Positions 45,537-54,854 of a stretch of DNA of 64,000 bases are shown one piece after another; within the stretch, counting starts at the first letter, position 1; every line of letters starts with the position of its first letter. Source of the DNA: Tritrichomonas musculus. Its lineage: Eukaryota > Parabasalia > Tritrichomonadida > Tritrichomonadidae. The notes beneath the pieces were generated by a model. That model did no database searches and had not been told where the DNA came from. It saw only the letters and a list, made by a program, of their open reading frames with translations. The position numbers and the translations under genes were made by a program. The DNA lies in assembly GCA_039105265.1 (NCBI GenBank), contig JAPFFF010000017.1, positions 2,852,001 to 2,916,000 of the forward strand. Direction: 5' to 3'.

Positions 45537-45543
45537 AAGCTTT

Positions 45544-45693
45544 TCAGGCGTATAATGTGCGTCTCAGCTCATCGGTCAACTCAGGTGGTTCATCCTCTGC
45601 AGTAAACGATACCAATATTAGTAGTTCAATTATGTTGGTCGCTAGTATCAACCCTAATAATATATTCATGATGATCTCGCTTGCAAGTGACAT
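45544..45693 (-). CDS. Single-span membrane microprotein of Polinton D (49 aa)
   Basis: MSLASEIIMNILLGLILATN begins one hydrophobic span continuing to IIELLILVSF, followed by the acidic tail EDEPPELTDELRRTLYA. Homologous in layout to the 39- and 43-residue proteins of A and B, which keep the same position. Confidence 0.75.
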   Translation of the reverse strand: MSLASEIIMNILLGLILATNIIELLILVSFTAEDEPPELTDELRRTLYA

Positions 45694-45703
45694 TTATGAA
45701 AAT

Positions 45704-46324
45704 TTAAATACAAATTTTGAGTGATATCGAGTGTCTTATGAGCTCGGTCCATACATGGTTATATCCATATTTCAATTCATTGGATACCCCATTTTTGGAT
45801 ACCAATATCTTATCAATCTTCATGTACTTCGAATTTGAAACACAGCCCGTACACCCACTGTCCTCATTTATAACCAACTCAACCTTGTCAGCCTTAGTGA
45901 GTATTTTAATGAGCTCCATCAATGTGTTGCTATGGCACACAAGATAGTTGTTCATCCTCAATGGATTCGTTTCATAGATACTCAGCAATATCTCGAGGAA
46001 TTTATTTTTGGTATCCAAATCCTCACCGTCAAGTTCTAATGAACGTTCTAGAGGAGGATTGTTTATTAGAGCAACTGATGGATATGGACCAGTTGTCGAG
46101 GCTGTAGTAAAATTTGCATCCTGGGTGCCAGTTTGAGGATAACCTTCAGTATATCCCATTTGAGGTTGCACTTGAGGTTGCATCTGTGGGACTTGAGGGT
46201 ATGATACTGGTTGTACAGGTGGAGGTCTATTCGCAGCAATCTTAATATTCACATTCTGCTCCTGTTTAACACTAGCATCATTTTCACTTGATAGAATTCT
46301 AGCCTTATGGAGAGTCATTTCCAA
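45704..46324 (-). CDS. Conserved RARILSSEND-type protein (206 aa)
   Basis: Starts MEMTLHKARILSSENDASVK, then a Pro/Gln/Tyr-rich linker, then TKNKFLEILLSIYETNP, NNYLVCHSNTLMELIKIL, KVELVINEDSGCTGC and a final CI. A minus-strand TATTTTTG at 46329-46336 lies 4 bp upstream. Same order relative to the microprotein and ATPase as in A and B. Confidence 0.82.
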   Translation of the reverse strand: MEMTLHKARILSSENDASVKQEQNVNIKIAANRPPPVQPVSYPQVPQMQPQVQPQMGYTEGYPQTGTQDANFTTASTTGPYPSVALINNPPLERSLELDGEDLDTKNKFLEILLSIYETNPLRMNNYLVCHSNTLMELIKILTKADKVELVINEDSGCTGCVSNSKYMKIDKILVSKNGVSNELKYGYNHVWTELIRHSISLKICI

Positions 46325-46328
46325 AGCA

Positions 46329-46336
46329 CAAAAATA
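46329..46336 (-). promoter_or_regulatory. TATTTTTG upstream motif
   Basis: Minus-strand TATTTTTG close before the RARILSSEND-type start. Confidence 0.45.
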
Positions 46337-46360
46337 TTTTTACCCCAATTGCTATATTTC

Positions 46361-48229
46361 TTAAGTCATTTCTGGGTCAACTTGTGAGCCAGCTGGTGAT
46401 TCATCATCAACATATTCAAGACCATCGAGTGAGAGCTTAAAGTATGTGTCTCTGCATAAACAGAGTTGGACAGGTGGTGGTCTAACAACAGCTCCACTTG
46501 GTTCAATAATATTATAATATGTATCATTATTGCCAGTGAATATTGGTTGACCATTGACTTGAATTTGGATATTACCTTTGCCACCATCTAAGCCATCATA
46601 ACAGTATCCAGCAGATGCTCTCTCAGTTTGGACATTGAATACAAATGATGTGGCATCACTCAATGTATTCTTATATCTATTTCCATCAACATCATTCTTG
46701 GGCATAGTGAAGCTATCCTCAAATTCCTTAGTACATTGGAGTGTGATGCTATCCAAATCGCCAGCTGTTAGTTGACTCTCGAAGAATCTAGCACCAATGG
46801 TACTAACATTCTCATCTGGGAAGTTCTTACCACCAATATTCAAATAACAATTTTGGTAAACGGGATTCTCAAATACGGTCAAATCGTTGTGATGCTTGGG
46901 GAACAATAATGACATGCTTGTGACATTTATTAATGGGATATTCAATGTAGATTTGATTCCATTGGATGCAGCAGCAATTGGGAATGCATGATAATCTACC
47001 TTTTGGGATGGAATTATCAGTCCTTCACGTAATATGGATTCGATACCCGCACGAGTGGCTTCACAAACACCATATCCTTGCATGTTGGATTTACATAAAG
47101 TGATAGTCATTCGGTTAACGGTGAGAGTTGCCGGTTGCGATTCATATTTAAGTTCATTATTCTCTTCAACGATTTCAATTGTCATATAGTCTTCAATAGT
47201 ACCTTTGTAATCGGGATTATGGCGTGCAATCTCCTTTAAATTCATAGTCTTCTTAATACCGAATTTCTCATATTCCTCATCTGTAAATTCGAAAGTGATT
47301 TCAATTGGTGTATCATTAACTGGAGTTCCATGTTCGGCACAAATATTGTACTTAAATTTGATTGTATTATCGAATACCCCTGGTATAAGTGCTTCATTAC
47401 CAATTTGCGTAAATTGCCTCTTGAGTTTACCACGAGCCTTGATCTCACGCAATTGCTCCAACTGCTTCATTGTAATATGATCATCATCTTCCAAGAATGC
47501 CTTCGCTTCAGCAACCGTATATGGATCAATAACTGCCCATACAAGACCTGCTGGACTGACTTGGAATCTAATAGATAAATCACCAATGATTCCATTGGGG
47601 AATAAATCGAATGCCTGCAATGCAAGCAAGTCATCAAATGGTATATTCAAATCGAATTCAGTAGTGGTCTTCCCATTGGCTTTGAAATCATTGAGATTAA
47701 CATAAACACCTGCATGAGTTTGACTATAATTTGAAACATTCTCCCATAAGCTGTGAACGAATCTGCGGCGTTTCTTCTCGGTTTCTGGTTTCAAAACTGA
47801 GTATAGGAAGCCCTCACGAATGCATTCATTTTGCTGATATCCAACATTGACATTGTTATGGAGAATCTCCAGCCTGTCGAATAATTGGTTCGAGGACTTG
47901 AATCCCACAAACAATTTGTAGAGGTTATCAGGATCTTCAATCAATTGTAATTTAGCAGTATCGGTGTTCAATTGCAAATCAAGTTTGATGTGGAATGTGA
48001 GGAAACCTTTATCAACATCACTAATAAAGTGGTCGGGGTGCGTTAATGAAATCTGTGAGTACTGACCTTGATGGAATGGTGCTGGTTGGTCATGGCAATC
48101 AACAGTTCTAAATGAGAAGCTTCTGGTACCATCATTGGTATTAATAATGTTTCTCATCTTCTGGAATGTCTCCATAACATTACCAGCCTCGTACATCAAG
48201 TTGTGAGCTCTTTCGTTCCTATATTTCAT
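46361..48229 (-). CDS. MCP: Polinton D major capsid protein (622 aa)
   Basis: The start was set at MKYRNERAHNLMYEAGNVME by alignment with A and B; the frame stays open further upstream but that part overlaps the divergent gene and has no counterpart. Conserved N-terminal (TVDCHDQPAPF, HPDHFISDVDKGFLTFH) and C-terminal (TITLCKSNMQGYGVCEATRA, GKNFPDENVSTIGARFFESQ) blocks flank a variable middle at about 280-375. Confidence 0.83.
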   Translation of the reverse strand: MKYRNERAHNLMYEAGNVMETFQKMRNIINTNDGTRSFSFRTVDCHDQPAPFHQGQYSQISLTHPDHFISDVDKGFLTFHIKLDLQLNTDTAKLQLIEDPDNLYKLFVGFKSSNQLFDRLEILHNNVNVGYQQNECIREGFLYSVLKPETEKKRRRFVHSLWENVSNYSQTHAGVYVNLNDFKANGKTTTEFDLNIPFDDLLALQAFDLFPNGIIGDLSIRFQVSPAGLVWAVIDPYTVAEAKAFLEDDDHITMKQLEQLREIKARGKLKRQFTQIGNEALIPGVFDNTIKFKYNICAEHGTPVNDTPIEITFEFTDEEYEKFGIKKTMNLKEIARHNPDYKGTIEDYMTIEIVEENNELKYESQPATLTVNRMTITLCKSNMQGYGVCEATRAGIESILREGLIIPSQKVDYHAFPIAAASNGIKSTLNIPLINVTSMSLLFPKHHNDLTVFENPVYQNCYLNIGGKNFPDENVSTIGARFFESQLTAGDLDSITLQCTKEFEDSFTMPKNDVDGNRYKNTLSDATSFVFNVQTERASAGYCYDGLDGGKGNIQIQVNGQPIFTGNNDTYYNIIEPSGAVVRPPPVQLCLCRDTYFKLSLDGLEYVDDESPAGSQVDPEMT

Positions 48230-48275
48230 TTGTACCTTGGAAAAAACCAGGAAATCACATTTTTTTATATACCAA

Positions 48276-48527
48276 ATGGGCATTGGTATCTTCAGGAAGA
48301 TAAAAGATGGATTCCGCAAAGTGGGATCTACACTCAGGAATGTCGCGCAGAGAGTTGTTGATAAGCTACCTACAGTTGTCAATGTTGGTAGACAAATCAT
48401 TGATAGGGTCAAACCAATTGCAGGATTGATACCTGGTGCAGGTGGACTACTTGATACAATTGATAGAGGTTTGGGAACGGTTGGTAAGGCTGGTGAAATA
48501 GGTAAATCCATATTGGATAAAGTTTAA
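48276..48527 (+). CDS. Small amphipathic basic protein of Polinton D (83 aa)
   Basis: MGIGIFRKIKDGFRKVGSTL, then VVDKLPTVVNVGRQIIDRVK, the Gly-rich hinge IAGLIPGAGGLLDT and KSILDKV at the end. Same length as in B, with Arg replacing many Lys. Starts 46 bp from the divergent capsid gene, after a T-rich TTTTTTTATA tract. Confidence 0.72.
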   Translation: MGIGIFRKIKDGFRKVGSTLRNVAQRVVDKLPTVVNVGRQIIDRVKPIAGLIPGAGGLLDTIDRGLGTVGKAGEIGKSILDKV

Positions 48528-48558
48528 TCATCACCAAATATCCACATACATATGAATT

Positions 48559-48566
48559 TATTTTTG
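48559..48566 (+). promoter_or_regulatory. TATTTTTG upstream motif of coiled-coil gene
   Basis: 11 bp before the ATG at 48578. Other plus-strand cases: 3489-3497, 6849-6856, 9429-9436, 17144-17151, 49589-49596 and 51280-51287. Confidence 0.5.
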
Positions 48567-48577
48567 CCTGTTTTGAA

Positions 48578-49039
48578 ATGAATACAGATAATGTGAAACA
48601 TTTAGCCCAATGCGATATTAAGGTCATAAACGATAATAAGCTGGAGCAGCGTACGTTCAACTCAGTAGAGGAGTTCGACCTGTTCTACCAGAAGTACAAG
48701 GATATGTTCAATGAGAAGACCACCAATTATCTCAATAAAACCTACAAAATTATCACCCCTGAGTGTGAGTACAGGATTACCAAACGCACCGGCAAGGATG
48801 GCTCCAATAATGTGTTTCTCAAGAAAATCTCTAAGCAAGCCGATAACGATAACCTCGTGGAGATCCAATTTGCAAACATTCGAGCTGACATAAATGTATT
48901 GCAGTCATCATTAGATTCGTATTCCAAACGGATTACCACTTTGGAGAACACCATTGGCATGATCACTACAAAAATAAATCAGCTCACCAATACTGTGAAT
49001 GAATGTACTGATGCTGTGAACAACCTCCTAAGACATTAA
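48578..49039 (+). CDS. Conserved coiled-coil protein (153 aa)
   Basis: FNSVEEFDLFYQKYKDMF, TTNYLNKTYKIITPECEYRI and TKRTGKDGSNNVFLKKI form the conserved half. A C-terminal coiled coil (LQSSLDSYSKRITTLENTIG, TKINQLTNTVNECTDAVNNL) follows. It overlaps the convergent 75-residue gene by 4 bp. Confidence 0.8.
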   Translation: MNTDNVKHLAQCDIKVINDNKLEQRTFNSVEEFDLFYQKYKDMFNEKTTNYLNKTYKIITPECEYRITKRTGKDGSNNVFLKKISKQADNDNLVEIQFANIRADINVLQSSLDSYSKRITTLENTIGMITTKINQLTNTVNECTDAVNNLLRH

Positions 49040-49263
49040 ATTTTTGAATTATTTGGGACTACCTGGTGATTGAGCGAGTGGTGTATCGCTGATGATGTTG
49101 ATTTAATAACTGGGTCATGTATAATACACCCCTTATCTTCATATTTTTGGATTGTAGGTTTGGTACAACTCATGGTTCGCATATTTCGCATGTGGCGTTC
49201 CAGGTGATTGAAATACGTAAGCCCATTAGAATCTTTTAATACACGGCGTTCCTCATAAGACAT
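49036..49263 (-). CDS. Small basic protein of Polinton D (75 aa)
   Basis: MSYEERRVLKDSNGLTYFNH, KPTIQKYEDKGCIIHDPVIK and a C-terminal HSLNHQ. Divergent from the short coiled-coil gene with 34 bp between starts. Homologous to the 77-residue genes of A and B. Confidence 0.75.
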   Translation of the reverse strand: MSYEERRVLKDSNGLTYFNHLERHMRNMRTMSCTKPTIQKYEDKGCIIHDPVIKSTSSAIHHSLNHQVVPNNSKI

Positions 49264-49297
49264 TTAATCTTGAAAAAACACTTTTTTTCGTATCTAA

Positions 49298-49531
49298 ATG
49301 ACTGAATTGAGTGAATACAAGAAAGAGATTCCAGAGTTGAAGCGCATCAAGCATGATCTCAAGGAGAAGTGCTATTTGTATAAGGGTCATCTCAATAACA
49401 TCAAAGGTGGCATGCTGGGCAGCAATGGTCTTGCCGTTCGTGAATCACTGATTGAAGATATTAATAGTTTGAAGGAAAAGGTTGCCAAACTCGAGAATGA
49501 GTTAGCTGAATTATCAAGCGATAACCATTAA
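49298..49531 (+). CDS. Short coiled-coil protein of Polinton D (77 aa)
   Basis: MTELSEYKKEIPELKRIKHD, GMLGSNGLAVRESLIEDINS and a C-terminal helix KEKVAKLENELAELS. Followed by a short gap with the palindrome GCAATATTGC and then the integrase leader. Confidence 0.8.
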   Translation: MTELSEYKKEIPELKRIKHDLKEKCYLYKGHLNNIKGGMLGSNGLAVRESLIEDINSLKEKVAKLENELAELSSDNH

Positions 49532-49588
49532 ATTCCCAGGGTCGCAATATTGCTAGGATGTATTCCATACTCCCGATTGAGACCATTA

Positions 49589-49596
49589 TTTTTGCA
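49589..49596 (+). promoter_or_regulatory. TATTTTTG upstream motif of integrase
   Basis: Ends 6 bp before the integrase ATG at 49603. Confidence 0.45.
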
Positions 49597-49602
49597 CATT
49601 AA

Positions 49603-50865
49603 ATGATGCACAAGCTCTCAGTCCCACAGGGGATGTCTGATAACAAGAAATCATTCAAGATATTCGATAATGAGTACAAGTCATTGCTCAAGTACCCATT
49701 CAAATCTAAAATATCAAAATTGGACCCATCACTGTTTATCGTCAACCCCGAGTATCATCATGAACCATTCGTTAAGGACTTCAAATTGAAACCATGTAAT
49801 TCTTATTCAAAACCGGATTTCTCATTTGAACCTGGCTGCTGGGAGGTCGATTTGATGTTTGTGAAGTACACTACGAAGGAACATGGAATACCTCCTGGTT
49901 ATAAATTGGTACCCCATGAAACCATTTACCTCATCATGGTGAATGTCAACACGCGATATCTAATTGTGGAACCGCTTAAGGACAAACTAGCTGATACCAT
50001 TAAGGATGCATACGCCAAAATCATTCTCGATAAATATGATGACTTCAAATTTAATACCATCAAATGTGATGGTGAAAATAATCTACTAAAAGTGCTTGAT
50101 GTGGCAAATCAAACTGATGAAAATAGGGAAATAGCCAATGGCACTAAAAATGTGCTATTCAATAAAAATGCACTGATCGTTAATAAATCCAAACATAGCA
50201 ACTCTCACAAAATCGTTGATGCAACCATTAGGACACTCCGCAATGCATTCGGTTTAGATAATCGTCGAATTGGAGACCCTTTCCTGATGCAACAGATGGT
50301 CCACTACTATAACAACACACCGCATCGTTCTCTACGAATGCCCAATCCCAATTATCGAGATGATGAGTATTATGACCAGTATCTGGCTAAAGAGCCTAAG
50401 TGGATATACTATACACCCAATCAAATGCAGCACAACCCTGATTTGGAATGGAGATACATCAGGGATTGCCAACGGAGGCTACGTCGAATCAAAAATAATA
50501 TGCAAATGGATGGTCTACTGAGCTATCACAAGGGTAATATCATATTGATCCATTACGATACATCCAAAACTGAGAAGAAGCATGAGAAGCAGAGGCGTGT
50601 GTTCAATGAGATTGCTGAATTCATAAGATACCATAATGGGAACGTCGAATGCAAATTGCTGAACCCATATCGTAGATTCCAGTTGAATGCTGATAAGCAA
50701 GCAGGAACTGCGTTCTATGTGCCGTATATCAAAACCAAAACTGGTCGAACGCCAATGACTGATGATGAGCGAGCTACTATAACAATCCCCATCATGTACA
50801 CCCGATTCGTGGCACCCAATTATGAATCATTGGGTGAAGACTATAAGCAGTACTTTGCTGTCTAA
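49603..50865 (+). CDS. INT: Polinton D integrase (rve type)
   Basis: A 420-residue integrase, longer than A and B through a small insert in the core. KYPFKSKISK N-terminal block; CWEVDLMFV, IKCDGENNLL and SHKIVDATIRTLRNAFG carry the acidic residues; then HYYNNTPHRSLRMPN. C-terminal beta-rich tail HKGNIILIHYDTSKTEKKHE and FNEIAEFIRYHNGNVECKLL. In D it follows the coiled-coil gene; in A and B it lies on the far side of the capsid gene. Confidence 0.93.
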   Translation: MMHKLSVPQGMSDNKKSFKIFDNEYKSLLKYPFKSKISKLDPSLFIVNPEYHHEPFVKDFKLKPCNSYSKPDFSFEPGCWEVDLMFVKYTTKEHGIPPGYKLVPHETIYLIMVNVNTRYLIVEPLKDKLADTIKDAYAKIILDKYDDFKFNTIKCDGENNLLKVLDVANQTDENREIANGTKNVLFNKNALIVNKSKHSNSHKIVDATIRTLRNAFGLDNRRIGDPFLMQQMVHYYNNTPHRSLRMPNPNYRDDEYYDQYLAKEPKWIYYTPNQMQHNPDLEWRYIRDCQRRLRRIKNNMQMDGLLSYHKGNIILIHYDTSKTEKKHEKQRRVFNEIAEFIRYHNGNVECKLLNPYRRFQLNADKQAGTAFYVPYIKTKTGRTPMTDDERATITIPIMYTRFVAPNYESLGEDYKQYFAV

Positions 50866-50868
50866 TAA

Positions 50869-51201
50869 ATGCCCAAACGCTATTTTCATACGCAAACCAC
50901 CGAATTTACATTACCTGAGGATTTCATATATAGTCGCAACAAGAAATACATCGTAGTGCAGTATGTAGGGGCTATCGTAAATAAGACCATAATCGGTGAT
51001 TTAATGGTACACTCAGACATTGTTGAATTCGACCCATACTGCGACCACTTCATAATGTTAGCCAACAGGCGGCAAACTAAGTATCGCAAATATGAGATGC
51101 TCAACAGGACCAAGCGGGATTTCAAAATATGGTTCACAGACCTGTATGGCAATGAGATAAAACCTGATGCATTCGTGCTATCATGCTTGCTAATATATTG
51201 A
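50869..51201 (+). CDS. Small jelly-roll-like protein of Polinton D (110 aa)
   Basis: MPKRYFHTQTTEFTLPEDFI, NKKYIVVQYVGAIVNKTIIG, DLMVHSDIVEFDPYCDHFIM, NRRQTKYRKYEML and FKIWFTDLYGNEIKPDAFV. The shortest version, so the conserved fold begins at KRYFHTQ. It starts 3 bp after the integrase stop; the two genes are adjacent or overlapping in B, C and D. Minor-capsid role proposed. Confidence 0.7.
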   Translation: MPKRYFHTQTTEFTLPEDFIYSRNKKYIVVQYVGAIVNKTIIGDLMVHSDIVEFDPYCDHFIMLANRRQTKYRKYEMLNRTKRDFKIWFTDLYGNEIKPDAFVLSCLLIY

Positions 51202-51229
51202 ATATAGAATGCAGTTCGCTAGCGCTCGG

Positions 51230-51240
51230 CAATGAAATTG
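51230..51240. repeat. Micro-hairpin CAAT-GAA-ATTG
   Basis: 3-nt-loop palindrome in the gap before the slot gene, of the same type as the GC-rich hairpins elsewhere. Confidence 0.45.
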
Positions 51241-51292
51241 CTTCCTGCTTGGGTTACCGAATAAGCCTCTAAATGAGTTTATTTTTGGGTAA

Positions 51293-52774
51293 ATGAATGA
51301 TGACTACTTTGAGGTTTATACATTGAAACCAGGTCAATATCGTGAATTAAAATATTCAAAATATTTATCAGCGGTATACCTTGATGTCGATAAATCTACT
51401 AAATTATATTTCCCACGTGATTTAGTTCCACCACCAGTCGTTCATGACTACACGATTGATAAAAATGGAGCTACATTCACAATGACATCACATGAAAAAG
51501 TTCCTACATATATATGGGAATCTAGATATGTGCCATCAGCGAATGACTTTTGTATGATACTAGTTCGAGGACCCAATAATCATAAACTTTATCCAAAATC
51601 GTATATCGCCTATCACAGAAATATTTTCAAGGAAACTGTTCTTGCAAACACAACTAAAAGACCTGGTGATTATGTTATAGGGTTTGAGATAGCGGTTTAT
51701 TCAAATCATTTGCTTCTACCAGAAATATATTGTTTTGAACAAGATCCTTTATACCCGTCAAACCAGACAGCTCAACAAGATAGTCGTCCAAAACCCATTC
51801 AATTTTCATTCTCAAGCGATGAAGTTTTTAGTAAGTCTCCACCTAGTAAAAATATTTTGGTTAATAATGGGACTGCCCCATTTGAGAAAAAAACTAAGGA
51901 TTGGTATCATGAACACACATCATATCACCCTCGACAAAAACTTATATGTAATGATTACACGGATGAGGCTAGTGAGAGTAGTGATAATGAACAAAATACA
52001 TATGACCCGCATGAAGCTGAGTATAGGGATTATCAGGTGAGAAATCAAAATAAAATTAGTCCAAGTGGTGTATATATGTCTACCGATAAGAGACCAGGTA
52101 CGAAGTCCGTTGTTGCTCGAAAAACAAATGGTTCACTCCAAGAATATCGAGTTGGGAAACGTGCGATGACTGATATACGACGCAAGCAGTCATATAAATA
52201 TCAAAAATATCAGGGTGACGCTCAAACTCTCAATCCTAGAAGTACATATGACTCGCAGAGTGGTTACTCGCAGAGGCTCGACACTAGGAGCGATGATGAG
52301 TATTCTAGTGAATCAAATGTTGATGATGATTATGCTCCACGAAGTAGTTCACGTAGACAGCACAGTCTGTATCGTAATGGACTTAGAGACAGGACTCGTG
52401 AGCAGGAATCACAAGATAACTCCAATACTAGAACACCTGAGCAGAAGGTACTTCGTACTTCATCTAGAAAGCATTCCAGTTCAGTGAAGACATCGCAGTC
52501 TGTGAAATTTGGTAAATCATTTAAACCATATCGGGAGAAATTCACACCACAATTCAAGGGGAATACCATGGACACCACATTTGAGTATGAGAGTAGTCGT
52601 GAGTATGGAACACTTCCTGAATATAGTGAGCAGGAGCTAAGTTCTCAATATGAGGAGGAGGAGCCTGAACGTGAACCTGAACCTGAGCCACCTCGCAAGC
52701 ATAAACGCAATGCAAAAATAATATCCAAACGTAGCCAAAAACGCAAGAATTTCTTTGACCGATTCAAGCAATAA
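51293..52774 (+). CDS. Slot protein of Polinton D (493 aa)
   Basis: The N-terminal ~155 residues look folded and beta-rich (YFEVYTLKPGQYRELKY, SAVYLDVDKSTKLYFPRDL, DYVIGFEIAVYSNHLLLPE). The remainder is Ser/Arg/Glu-rich and probably disordered, with an EEEEPEREPEPEPP acidic stretch and a basic terminus (KHKRNAKIISKRSQKRKNFF). It shares position but no visible sequence with the 321- and 396-residue slot proteins. A TATTTTTG lies 5 bp before the start. Confidence 0.7.
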   Translation: MNDDYFEVYTLKPGQYRELKYSKYLSAVYLDVDKSTKLYFPRDLVPPPVVHDYTIDKNGATFTMTSHEKVPTYIWESRYVPSANDFCMILVRGPNNHKLYPKSYIAYHRNIFKETVLANTTKRPGDYVIGFEIAVYSNHLLLPEIYCFEQDPLYPSNQTAQQDSRPKPIQFSFSSDEVFSKSPPSKNILVNNGTAPFEKKTKDWYHEHTSYHPRQKLICNDYTDEASESSDNEQNTYDPHEAEYRDYQVRNQNKISPSGVYMSTDKRPGTKSVVARKTNGSLQEYRVGKRAMTDIRRKQSYKYQKYQGDAQTLNPRSTYDSQSGYSQRLDTRSDDEYSSESNVDDDYAPRSSSRRQHSLYRNGLRDRTREQESQDNSNTRTPEQKVLRTSSRKHSSSVKTSQSVKFGKSFKPYREKFTPQFKGNTMDTTFEYESSREYGTLPEYSEQELSSQYEEEEPEREPEPEPPRKHKRNAKIISKRSQKRKNFFDRFKQ

Positions 52775-52793
52775 TATATGCAATAATATATGC

Positions 52794-54836
52794 TTATTTT
52801 TGTTTATTAAATACAACATTAAATCGGTCCGCATCATTTTTCTTAGAATCCCTAGCTGCCTTATTTTTGGATTTCATAGCAACGTATCCACTATCTGCTC
52901 CATATAATCTAAGTTCAATTATATTATCGATGTTTTCAATAAATGATTTGCGAGCTCTATTCAATTCTTCAGGCTCCTCCTCTTGTATGAATGTAATCAG
53001 TTGTGCATAAAATGGGGGTGTTTGATGGCCTTGCTCATCAGTTTGTTTTACAAGCCCAGTCTTGAAATCCATTCCAAATCCCCATTTAAATACAACTTCC
53101 TCTACCAGTGCTAGCATTCCAAGCATTTCCCTAGGTGGTTGATTTTTATTTCGAACACCAGTTTGTAAGTTAACTATTTTGGCAATGATTTTAACCCATT
53201 TATCGATATTGGGACCAACTGCTTTCATATAATCTTGCTTATGTGTACGCTTCCAATTTGACCAAGCTGGGTATGATAATGATTTACTATCAAATTTATT
53301 TTTCTCAATAGCATTTTTCATAGGAAGGTCAAAGTAGTAAATATATATGGTATTGCATACTGCTAGAAAATTGGTCAATTTCTTGAGTTCGAGCCAATTA
53401 TAAAATTTCTTTTGATCCCAGAACGTATTCCATATGTGCGAGAACAGAGATGCCCAATAGCTGTTAGGTGATAAGCGCTTGCTAATATGTGCCTTTCCAA
53501 GACCGGAGCCACCATATGCCTTTTCTAGAGCCAATAATTGATTAGATTTGGTCAATTGATATTCACCAGTATTCCAATCAACTTTGTTAATATTCTTATC
53601 AAATTGCTGCTTGAGCCAAACGTTGAATGGAGTTGCTTTACGCTTAGCTTTTGAATTGCAAATTGTTTTCCAAACCTTCTTATAAGGAGATGCATGGACT
53701 AATTTGTATCCGTTGACAATAGCTGGAATTCCACGTTTATCCACCAATATGATATCATCAACCTGGTCACCATTGAGGTCTGTAATCTCATTTCCTAATG
53801 GGTCATAAGAATTAGGTGGTAATAATCTGTAATTGGGAACTCCATTTTCATCAAGGTGGTTCAAACAATATTCCTTTGCAGTATCACGTGCTGCAGCTAA
53901 TGGAATGTATTTAACCCGGAAATTGCCATTTATAATCATATCTAGGAAGTTCTTCTTGAAAGCTGTTGAATCACCTGCGAGTGATAGATTGCCGAATTCA
54001 CCTAAACGTCCTTTGACATTTTCATAGTTTTTGCCATTACGTCTACCTAAGGTAACACTTGATGGTTCAACCTCTTTCATAACATAGTTATATTCATTGG
54101 TTTTAGTAAATTTGGATTTTGGTTTGAATGCCGAATCTTGTATATCAGGGTTGAATTTAATTCCATGTTTAAGATGTTTTCTAGCAGGTGTCCTAACATA
54201 ATCATATGGAATTTGAGAATCTTCATCGTTATTATCATTGTTATTATCATCGTTATTATCATCGTTATTATCATCGTCAGTGCCACTGGTTTCTAAATCA
54301 TCGATTTCTTCGGTATCCAGTGCTTGATCATCATCATTGCCTGCTGATGGTGTTGCTAATACTTTCTTTGAAGATTTATGACTCATGAGTACTTTAGGTG
54401 TAGAAAAAATGTTTTTATCCGCATTCTCATTATCAGCATCTTTTCTATAGTCAGCTTCGATAAACTCATAGCTCATAATCTTAGGAATATATTTTTGTAT
54501 ATTAGCTACCTCAGTCTTTGCCTCTGGAGACTCTACGAAAAGCGATCGCTTGTCCAAGATTGAATCCAAGTTACGTATGATATCATCAACCATATCCCGG
54601 ACCTCTTTAATCTCGGGGTTGCTAAGTTCACGTGGTGAATATTTCTCAGGGTCATCCGCAATGCGATAGTATTTGGGTAATACATTAATGATGCCATCGG
54701 GGAGTATACCTTTTGATCTCAGCACACTCATATCACTATCAATCCTATCTGCACGCGGATATGAGATTTCAGGAATTGGTTCTAGTTCTGCCTCCTCCTC
54801 CTCTTCCTCAAAGGGTTCCTCAATACTGGTACTCAT
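52794..54836 (-). CDS. Large virion-type protein of Polinton D (680 aa)
   Basis: Acidic N-terminus, an Asp/Asn-rich low-complexity tract (about residues 180-205), then the conserved half: NFLDMIINGNFRVKYIPLAA, DLNGDQVDDIILVDKRGIP, IVNGYKLVHASPYKKVWKT, SYWASLFSHIWNTFW and a helical tail. Shortest of the three copies through a shorter N-terminal region. Starts 18 bp from the divergent fibre-like gene. Confidence 0.8.
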   Translation of the reverse strand: MSTSIEEPFEEEEEEAELEPIPEISYPRADRIDSDMSVLRSKGILPDGIINVLPKYYRIADDPEKYSPRELSNPEIKEVRDMVDDIIRNLDSILDKRSLFVESPEAKTEVANIQKYIPKIMSYEFIEADYRKDADNENADKNIFSTPKVLMSHKSSKKVLATPSAGNDDDQALDTEEIDDLETSGTDDDNNDDNNDDNNNDNNDEDSQIPYDYVRTPARKHLKHGIKFNPDIQDSAFKPKSKFTKTNEYNYVMKEVEPSSVTLGRRNGKNYENVKGRLGEFGNLSLAGDSTAFKKNFLDMIINGNFRVKYIPLAAARDTAKEYCLNHLDENGVPNYRLLPPNSYDPLGNEITDLNGDQVDDIILVDKRGIPAIVNGYKLVHASPYKKVWKTICNSKAKRKATPFNVWLKQQFDKNINKVDWNTGEYQLTKSNQLLALEKAYGGSGLGKAHISKRLSPNSYWASLFSHIWNTFWDQKKFYNWLELKKLTNFLAVCNTIYIYYFDLPMKNAIEKNKFDSKSLSYPAWSNWKRTHKQDYMKAVGPNIDKWVKIIAKIVNLQTGVRNKNQPPREMLGMLALVEEVVFKWGFGMDFKTGLVKQTDEQGHQTPPFYAQLITFIQEEEPEELNRARKSFIENIDNIIELRLYGADSGYVAMKSKNKAARDSKKNDADRFNVVFNKQK

Positions 54837-54854
54837 ACCTTTATTTTATAGAAA

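Noticed and set aside
48230-48511. N-terminal extension of the D capsid frame
   Set aside because: It is antisense to the amphipathic gene, has no counterpart in A or B, and the aligned start lies at 48229.
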